In this document: positions 58,816-64,000 of the stretch, piece by piece
Layout: each line of letters opens with the position of its first letter
Numbering within the stretch: the first letter of the stretch is position 1
DNA from: Flavobacterium sp. CF136
GTDB lineage: Bacteria; Bacteroidota; Bacteroidia; Flavobacteriales; Flavobacteriaceae
Length of the DNA stretch: 64,000 bases
Assembly (NCBI RefSeq): GCF_000282055.1
Contig: NZ_AKJZ01000016.1
Coordinates: 1 to 64,000, forward strand
Reading direction: 5' to 3'
Made by a program: the position numbers and the translations under genes
The notes under the pieces: generated by a model
What the model was told of the DNA's origin: nothing
The model's database searches: none
What the model saw: only the letters and a program-made list of their open reading frames with translations

Positions 58816-61086
58816 ATGAAAACAAACTTTCCAAAAGCGATATTGAGTATGGCTTTGTTTATTGGAATTTCTTCTGTTTGGGCGCAACAAACCCCAGCTA
58901 CGACAGCAACAAATTCAGTTAATAATTATGATTATCATGATGCATTTGCACCACATTTTTACACAAAGAACGGTACTTCGACCCGTTCAGCAAGTGGTCA
59001 ACCCGGTGCTGAATATTGGCAAAACAGGGCTGATTATCAAATAACAGCAAAATTAAATGCCCCAACAAATGAAATTATTGGTACGGACGAGATTACGTAT
59101 ACCAATAACAGTCCGGATAAGCTGTCTTTTGTATGGCTGAATTTAGATCAGAATTTATTCAAAAATGATTCAAGAGGAAATGCAGTAGTGCCTTTAACAG
59201 GAAGCCGTAACGGGGCTCAGGGGCAGGTTTTTGATGGAGGAAATAAAATAAAATCCGTAAAAGTAATTTCAGGTGGGAAGAAAAAAACAGAGGCTGAAGC
59301 AAAATATATAATTACAGACACCAGAATGCAAATTTTTCTTCCGGAGGAATTAGCTTCAAAAGGAGGGGCTGTAAAAATTAAAATTGAATTCTCGTTTATT
59401 GCACCTTTTGAAGGATCGGACAGAATGGGAGTTTTAGAAACTAAAAACGGTAAAATTTTCACGATTGCACAATGGTATCCTCGTATGTGTGTGTATGATG
59501 ATGTAAGAGGCTGGAATACTGCGCCATATTTGGGAGCATCTGAGTTTTATTTGGAGTATGGTAATTTTGATGTAAAAATTACGGCACCTGCAAATCATTA
59601 TGTTGTAGGTTCAGGTGAATTGTTGAATGGGGCAGAGGTATTGCCTGCAGAGCAATTTAAACGTTATAAGGAAGCAGGCCAAAGTGATAAAACTGTTATG
59701 ATTCGCTCCGCAGAAGAAGTTGTTGCGACAGCTAATTCGAATGCAACAGCCGAAAAAACATGGCATTATCAAATCAAAAATGCACGTGATTTTTCCTGGG
59801 CGTCATCTCCTGCTTTTATTTTAGACGGAGCAAAAATAAACTTGCCAAGTGGTAAAAAGGCATTGGCTTTGTCAGCTTATCCGGTAGAAAGTGCCGGTAA
59901 TGATGCTTATGGGCGTTCAACTGAATACGTGAAGACATCAATTGAAAATTACTCGAAAAGATGGTTTGAATATCCTTATCCGGTAGCTACAAACGTTGCA
60001 GGAAATGAAGGAGGAATGGAATATCCCGGTATTGTTTTTTGTGGATGGAAGTCAAAAGGAGAAGATTTATGGGGAGTAACGGATCACGAATTCGGACACA
60101 TTTGGTTTCCAATGATTGTTGGTTCAAATGAGCGTTTATTCGCCTGGATGGATGAAGGTTTTAATACTTTTATCAATTCTGTAAGTTCAGTTGATTTTAA
60201 TAAAGGTGAATATAAGCAGAAACCTACTGATTTACATGAAGATTGGGAATATTATACAAGCCCGAAATTAGAAACTATTATGAGTTCTCCCGATAACATG
60301 AAAGAAGCCAATATTGGGGTTTTATGTTATGCAAAACCAAGTGCAGGATTGACAATTTTAAGAGAGCAGGTTTTAGGAGAAGAGCGTTTTGATAAAGCAT
60401 TGCGTACATATGTTGAGCGTTGGTCATATAAACACCCGACTCCTGATGATTTTTTCAGAACTATTGAAAATGTTGCCGGAGAAGATTTAAGCTGGTTCTG
60501 GAGAAGTTGGTTTGTTAATAACTGGCGTTTTGACCAGGGAATTAATTCTATTAAATATATAAAAAATGACCCTGCAAAAGGTGTTATTATTACGGTAGAA
60601 AATTTCGATAAAATGCCAATGCCTATTATTCTGGATGTAAAAACAAAAAGCGGAAAAGTTACAAGAGTTAAATTGCCGGTTGAAATTTGGCAGCGTAATA
60701 AAGATTGGTCATTCAAACACAATTCAACAGAAGAAATTGAAAGTATAACGCTGGATCCTGATCATGTTTTTCCTGATTATAACGAAAGTAACAATGTTTG
60801 GACTGCAGGAAAAGGGATAGTGGAAAAAGATATAATTTTAGATGCTTATTTAGGAAATTATTCTGCTGCAAAAGCACCTTTAAAGATTGATATTACTGAA
60901 AAAAACAGTGTACTTAGTGTTGAAATTACAAATTATCCTAAATTTACTATTGAGCCAGTAGCTAATGAAAAAGATACTTTTCAATCCAATAGAGCAGGGT
61001 TGAAATTTAAATTTAATGAAGCTAAAACTGCTTTTGATATGATTGTTATAGGAAATGGACAAGTAATCCCGTTTACTAAAAACTAA
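58816..61086 (+). CDS. M1-family aminopeptidase, exported
   Basis: This 756-aa metalloaminopeptidase has a signal peptide (about residues 1-23, ending VWAQ) and the M1 catalytic domain. The motif is HEFGH (424-428) with the third ligand E447 after 18 residues, and a GGMEYPG substrate motif lies before it. A C-terminal all-beta extension (about 620-756) with '[29 protein letters not shown]' completes it. It releases N-terminal residues from peptides, probably in the periplasm or outside. Confidence 0.94.
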   Translation: MKTNFPKAILSMALFIGISSVWAQQTPATTATNSVNNYDYHDAFAPHFYTKNGTSTRSASGQPGAEYWQNRADYQITAKLNAPTNEIIGTDEITYTNNSPDKLSFVWLNLDQNLFKNDSRGNAVVPLTGSRNGAQGQVFDGGNKIKSVKVISGGKKKTEAEAKYIITDTRMQIFLPEELASKGGAVKIKIEFSFIAPFEGSDRMGVLETKNGKIFTIAQWYPRMCVYDDVRGWNTAPYLGASEFYLEYGNFDVKITAPANHYVVGSGELLNGAEVLPAEQFKRYKEAGQSDKTVMIRSAEEVVATANSNATAEKTWHYQIKNARDFSWASSPAFILDGAKINLPSGKKALALSAYPVESAGNDAYGRSTEYVKTSIENYSKRWFEYPYPVATNVAGNEGGMEYPGIVFCGWKSKGEDLWGVTDHEFGHIWFPMIVGSNERLFAWMDEGFNTFINSVSSVDFNKGEYKQKPTDLHEDWEYYTSPKLETIMSSPDNMKEANIGVLCYAKPSAGLTILREQVLGEERFDKALRTYVERWSYKHPTPDDFFRTIENVAGEDLSWFWRSWFVNNWRFDQGINSIKYIKNDPAKGVIITVENFDKMPMPIILDVKTKSGKVTRVKLPVEIWQRNKDWSFKHNSTEEIESITLDPDHVFPDYNESNNVWTAGKGIVEKDIILDAYLGNYSAAKAPLKIDITEKNSVLSVEITNYPKFTIEPVANEKDTFQSNRAGLKFKFNEAKTAFDMIVIGNGQVIPFTKN

Positions 61087-61110
61087 AATAAAATTTTACA
61101 AATAATTCAG

Positions 61111-61147
61111 CCCGATAGGTTTATGAAACTTATCGGGTTTTGTTTTT
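61111..61147 (+). terminator. Terminator of M1 peptidase gene
   Basis: 12-bp stem CCCGATAGGTTT / AAACTTATCGGG (one G-U pair) with a T-rich tail, 25 bp after the stop. Confidence 0.85.
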
Positions 61148-61197
61148 ATTAAAAAATAACATTTAATTAAAAAAATGTTAGAATTTCAAAAATTCGA

Positions 61198-61226
61198 TTT
61201 GTAAATAAAAAAATAGTGTACTTTTG
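61198..61226 (+). promoter_or_regulatory. Promoter of the arginine gene cluster
   Basis: TTTG (61198-61201), a 17-bp spacer and TACTTTTG (61219-61226). The box ends 5 bp before the leader ATG at 61232, so the transcript may be almost leaderless at this ORF. Confidence 0.6.
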
Positions 61227-61231
61227 CACCA

Positions 61232-61318
61232 ATGAATAAAATAAGTTTACATATAATTTCTATTACACGGACAAACTTGCCGATTACTTCTCCCGAAGTA
61301 CGGATGCTATCTCTATAG
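61232..61318 (+). CDS. Putative leader peptide of the arginine operon
   Basis: This 28-codon frame (start ATG at 61232, stop TAG at 61316) begins 'MNKISLHIISITRTNLP' and ends 'VRMLSL'. Both its Arg codons are CGG (codons 13 and 24), an unusual choice in this AT-rich genome. The RNA can form a 6-bp hairpin TACTTC / GAAGTA (61285-61300) and a 9-bp hairpin GGATGCTAT / ATAGTATTC (61302-61323), and the stop codon lies inside the second. A GNAT gene and argG follow. The layout suits translation-dependent attenuation, but this is inferred. The interval 61319-61553 shows no other gene I would support. Confidence 0.55.
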   Translation: MNKISLHIISITRTNLPITSPEVRMLSL

Positions 61319-61332
61319 TATTCACAGAGTTT
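61302..61332 (+). promoter_or_regulatory. Hairpin with downstream U-run in arginine leader
   Basis: The 9-bp stem with a CTCT loop (61302-61323) is followed after 4 bases by GAG and TTTTT. The U run is separated, so it is not a canonical terminator; it may be part of an attenuator. Confidence 0.4.
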
Positions 61333-61553
61333 TTCGTCGCATATTTATTTATATTCATTTTCATTTTGAAATCATCTAAATTGTCCATAGGGCAAACATA
61401 TCCTAAAAGCATTTATTATTTAAACGTCACTCACAATCATTTTTTTGGTTTAGAGTTGATAGCAAGTATTCTATTTGATTTTACCGGATTATTTTTTGGA
61501 TTTCAGAAAAAGCAATCTGTTTTTATTTTTAACACTAAACTTCAACTATTGAA

Positions 61554-62195
61554 ATGAAAATCTCTATTGTTGTTACTCAAGAAGAACATTTTAAGTATGC
61601 ACAGGAAATCTGCGATACAATAGAATCATCGGCCTTGCTGAGAGGTACCGGAATTGCTAAAAGAACTCCTGAGTACATTCAGAAAAAAATGTCGAACGGT
61701 GATGCTATGATTGCTCTGGCAGACGGAAAATTTGCAGGTTTTTGTTATATCGAAAGTTGGCAACATGGCCAATTCGTGGCACATTCAGGTTTAATTGTGC
61801 ATCCTGACTATAGAAACCATGGTTTAGCCAAAAAGATAAAATCGAAAGTTTTTGATTATTCTTTGCAAAAATATCCGGACGCCAAAATATTTGGTATCAC
61901 AACTGGTCTGGCGGTAATGAAAATTAATTCTGATTTAGGCTACAAACCAGTCCCTTTCTCAGAACTTACAACCGATCCAAGTTTTTGGTCAGGCTGTAAA
62001 ACCTGTACGAATTACGAAATTCTAAAAAGCAAAGAAAACAAAATGTGTCTTTGTACAGGAATGTTGTATGACCCAAAAGAAAAGCAAAAAGATCCGCCAA
62101 GACATCCTTTTAATGAAGCTGTTTTGAAAAGACTGAAAAAAATTAAACAAGCTTTATTCTTAAGTAAAATCCTTTCTTTTGGATTTTTATCATAA
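61554..62195 (+). CDS. GNAT-family N-acyltransferase, likely arginine pathway
   Basis: This 213-aa protein has a GNAT fold with the acetyl-CoA region 'LIVHPDYRNHGLAKKIKSK' in its central part. Three Cys, including the pattern 'GCKTC', and a basic C-terminal tail are unusual additions. The gene precedes argG and argC directly. Bacteroidota use acylated glutamate/ornithine intermediates and often lack a classic ArgA or ArgJ, so this gene may supply the first acylation step. That is an inference from position. Confidence 0.85.
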   Translation: MKISIVVTQEEHFKYAQEICDTIESSALLRGTGIAKRTPEYIQKKMSNGDAMIALADGKFAGFCYIESWQHGQFVAHSGLIVHPDYRNHGLAKKIKSKVFDYSLQKYPDAKIFGITTGLAVMKINSDLGYKPVPFSELTTDPSFWSGCKTCTNYEILKSKENKMCLCTGMLYDPKEKQKDPPRHPFNEAVLKRLKKIKQALFLSKILSFGFLS

Positions 62196-62211
62196 GTAAT
62201 AAACAGATAAA

Positions 62212-62265
62212 ATGAATCTCAAACTTGCTAAATACGAAAGTATTGGCCTAAATTATAAAAAATGA
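62212..62265 (+). other. Possible 17-codon ORF overlapping argG start
   Basis: ATG at 62212 to TGA at 62263 forms an ATGA overlap with the argG ATG at 62262. A coupled small peptide is possible, but the sequence is short and nothing else supports it. Confidence 0.25.
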
Positions 62266-63455
62266 AAAAAGTTGTATTAGCTTATAGTGGAGGATTAGAT
62301 ACCTCGTATTGTTTGAAATATTTAAAAAATGAAAAAGGATACGAAGTTCACACCGTACTGGTAGATACAGGAGGATTTGATGCAGAAGAATTATCTGCTA
62401 TCGAAAAAAGAGCCTACGAATTAGGGAGCGCACAACATGCTAACTTAACTATCGTAGATAAATATTATGATAAAGCTATAAAATATTTGATTTTTGGAAA
62501 TGTATTAAAAAACAATACGTATCCATTATCAGTAAGTGCAGAGCGTGTTTTTCAGGCTATTGAAGCAATTAAATATGCTAAAAAAGTGGGAGCAAGTGCC
62601 ATCGCACACGGAAGTACAGGTGCAGGAAATGACCAGATTCGTTTTGATTTAATTTTCCAGACTATCGCTCCGGAAATTGAAATTATTACTCCAATTAGAG
62701 ATTTAAAGCTTTCAAGACAAGAAGAAGTTGATTATTTAGCTCAAAATGGTGTTCATTATTCTTGGGAAAAAGCACAATATTCTATCAATAAAGGATTATG
62801 GGGAACAAGTGTTGGAGGAAAAGAAACTTTAACTTCAAGCCAGCCTTTGCCAAGTGAAGCTTATCCTTCGCAATTGAAAAAAGAAGGTGAAGAAAAAGTA
62901 AGATTACATTTTGAAAAAGGAGAGCTGGTTGGATTAAACGGACAATTTGACAAACCTTCAAATAACATTGTTGCATTGGAAAAGCTCGCAAATGCTTTTG
63001 CCATTGGAAGAGATATTCACGTAGGTGACACGATTATCGGAATTAAAGGAAGAGTTGGTTTTGAAGCCGCTGCGCCTTTAATCATTATCAAAGCACACCA
63101 TTTATTAGAAAAACATACACTGGGTAAATGGCAGCAATACTGGAAAGAGCAATTAGGAAACTGGTACGGAATGTTATTTCATGAAGGACAGTTTTTAGAT
63201 CCTGTGATGCGTAACATTGAAACGTTTTTGCAAGACACACAAAAAACAGTGAATGGTGTTGTAACTGTTTCATTAAAACCATATCATTTTTCGCTAGACG
63301 GAATTGAATCAGATAATGATTTGATGAACACCGGTTTTGGTCAATATGGAGAAATGAACAATGCCTGGACATCTGACGATGCAAAAGGGTTTATTAAAAT
63401 TTTAGGAAATGCTCAAAACATATTTTCATCTGTAAACCATTTAGATCATGATTAA
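62262..63455 (+). CDS. argG: Argininosuccinate synthase
   Basis: This 397-aa cytoplasmic enzyme joins citrulline and aspartate with ATP to make argininosuccinate. The ATP-binding loop is 'AYSGGLDTS' (7-15), with 'AHGSTGAGNDQIRFD' (citrulline/aspartate site) further on. The C-terminus 'LGNAQNIFSSVNHLDHD' overlaps the argC start by 8 bp, so argG and argC are translationally coupled in one operon. Confidence 0.96.
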   Translation: MKKVVLAYSGGLDTSYCLKYLKNEKGYEVHTVLVDTGGFDAEELSAIEKRAYELGSAQHANLTIVDKYYDKAIKYLIFGNVLKNNTYPLSVSAERVFQAIEAIKYAKKVGASAIAHGSTGAGNDQIRFDLIFQTIAPEIEIITPIRDLKLSRQEEVDYLAQNGVHYSWEKAQYSINKGLWGTSVGGKETLTSSQPLPSEAYPSQLKKEGEEKVRLHFEKGELVGLNGQFDKPSNNIVALEKLANAFAIGRDIHVGDTIIGIKGRVGFEAAAPLIIIKAHHLLEKHTLGKWQQYWKEQLGNWYGMLFHEGQFLDPVMRNIETFLQDTQKTVNGVVTVSLKPYHFSLDGIESDNDLMNTGFGQYGEMNNAWTSDDAKGFIKILGNAQNIFSSVNHLDHD

Positions 63456-64000
63456 TATCGGAATAATTGGTGGTTCAGGCTACACGGCCGGAGAACTTAT
63501 CAGAATATTAATGTATCATCCAAATGTAAACATCGATTTTGTTTACAGTACGACGAACTCTGGTAAACCACTTTCTGTGGCGCACCATGATTTGATGGGA
63601 GACATTGAAATGAATTTTACTGATACTATTAATCCGGATGTAAACGTTGTGTTTTTATGTTTGGGTCATGGAAAGTCGATTTCATTTTTAAAGGAAAATC
63701 AATTTGCAAGTCATACGAAAATCATTGATTTAGGAAATGATTTCAGATTGAATGCAGCTGCTCATTTCGAAGGGAAAGATTTTGTTTACGGCTTACCGGA
63801 ATTGAATAAAGCAGAGATTAAAAAAGCAAATTATATTGCAAATCCTGGTTGTTTTGCTACGGCTATTCAATTGGCTTTGTTGCCTTTGGCGAAAAATAAT
63901 TTATTGAATAATGACGTTCATATTAATGCGACAACAGGAAGTACCGGTGCTGGAGTTGGACTTTCAGAAACATCTCATTTCAGTTGGAGAAACAATAATA
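63448..64000 (+). CDS. argC: N-acetyl-gamma-glutamyl-phosphate reductase (partial)
   Basis: The first 184 residues are visible and the gene runs off the window. It has the NADP-binding start 'MINIGIIGGSGYTAGELIRIL', the dimer/NADP motif 'LGLGHGKS'-type region (here 'FLCLGHGKSISFL') and the active-site Cys in 'NPGCFATA' (C135). It reduces acylated gamma-glutamyl phosphate to the semialdehyde in arginine synthesis. It overlaps argG by 8 bp. Confidence 0.95.
   Translation, partial: MINIGIIGGSGYTAGELIRILMYHPNVNIDFVYSTTNSGKPLSVAHHDLMGDIEMNFTDTINPDVNVVFLCLGHGKSISFLKENQFASHTKIIDLGNDFRLNAAAHFEGKDFVYGLPELNKAEIKKANYIANPGCFATAIQLALLPLAKNNLLNNDVHINATTGSTGAGVGLSETSHFSWRNNN

Noticed and set aside
61366..61557. 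63-codon TTG-start frame in the arginine leader
   Set aside because: The frame continues upstream without a start codon, overlaps the GNAT start, and has no signal or homology that I can see. It is probably a chance frame in an AT-rich leader.
1..64000. Search for tRNA, rRNA, transposase, integrase or prophage genes
   Set aside because: None was recognised by eye. Short tRNAs could be missed, so tRNAscan-SE should be run.

Overview
The window is a chromosomal segment from a Bacteroidota bacterium, almost certainly Flavobacterium or a close relative. The DNA is AT-rich. Genes lack Shine-Dalgarno sites, and many are preceded by the Bacteroidota -7 box TAnnTTTG. The gene set includes type IX secretion (T9SS) cargo and machinery (two type A sorting domains, one gliding-motility type B domain with a PorP/SprF partner, and PorQ), a GSII plus GSIII glutamine synthetase pair, DUF1599, DUF2911, DUF1684 and a Bacteroidota-type PEP carboxylase. 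No tRNA, rRNA, CRISPR array, transposase or integrase was found.

Layout. 0-2.8 kb: a tandem array of three small secreted paralogs on the minus strand plus the remains of a fourth copy; repeat evidence suggests the array continues left of the window. 2.8-5.8 kb: an AraC regulator and an M13 metallopeptidase lipoprotein. 6.2-9.8 kb: divergent GSII and GSIII. 9.9-28.4 kb: an accessory region of secreted, membrane and repeat proteins. It holds T9SS cargo, two related four-helix membrane proteins (one with TPRs), an LRR protein, a lipocalin-like lipoprotein, two unrecognised proteins, and a giant cargo protein (two seven-bladed FG-GAP propellers, nine HYR domains, type B sorting domain) followed by PorP/SprF. 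28.6-32.4 kb: alpha-carbonic anhydrase and a TPR histidine kinase/LuxR pair. 32.7-44.4 kb: mainly housekeeping genes (M48, folP, DUF1599, DoxX-like, porQ, L,D-transpeptidase, cmk, nucleoside permease, M23, methyltransferase, acyltransferase). 44.5-50.3 kb: divergent XRE regulator and M14 peptidase, Lrp/AsnC, ppc, DinB and an untracked 46-aa gene. 50.4-53.6 kb: BlaI/M56 pair and a pectate lyase. 54-61 kb: DUF1684, TatD, TcdA, HAD, DUF2911, aldose epimerase and M1 peptidase. 61.2-64 kb: start of an arginine operon (leader peptide, GNAT, argG, argC, which runs off the edge).

The strongest new observations are regulatory. (1) Four genes in the 12.6-21.3 kb accessory region are each preceded by a related 18-bp inverted repeat, exactly 21 bp upstream of a TAnnTTTG box. 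This suggests a small regulon with a class II-type activator site. (2) Three 16-bp operators with an exact 20-bp pitch cover the blaI promoter. (3) TTTACA-N2-TGTAAA-type sites sit on the promoter elements of both the XRE gene and the divergent M14 gene. (4) A 12-bp LacI-like palindrome lies next to the pectate lyase -7 box. (5) A 28-codon leader with two CGG arginine codons ends inside a 9-bp hairpin ahead of the arginine genes. The accessory block at 12.6-21.3 kb is the best candidate for an undescribed system, but no function can be assigned from sequence alone.
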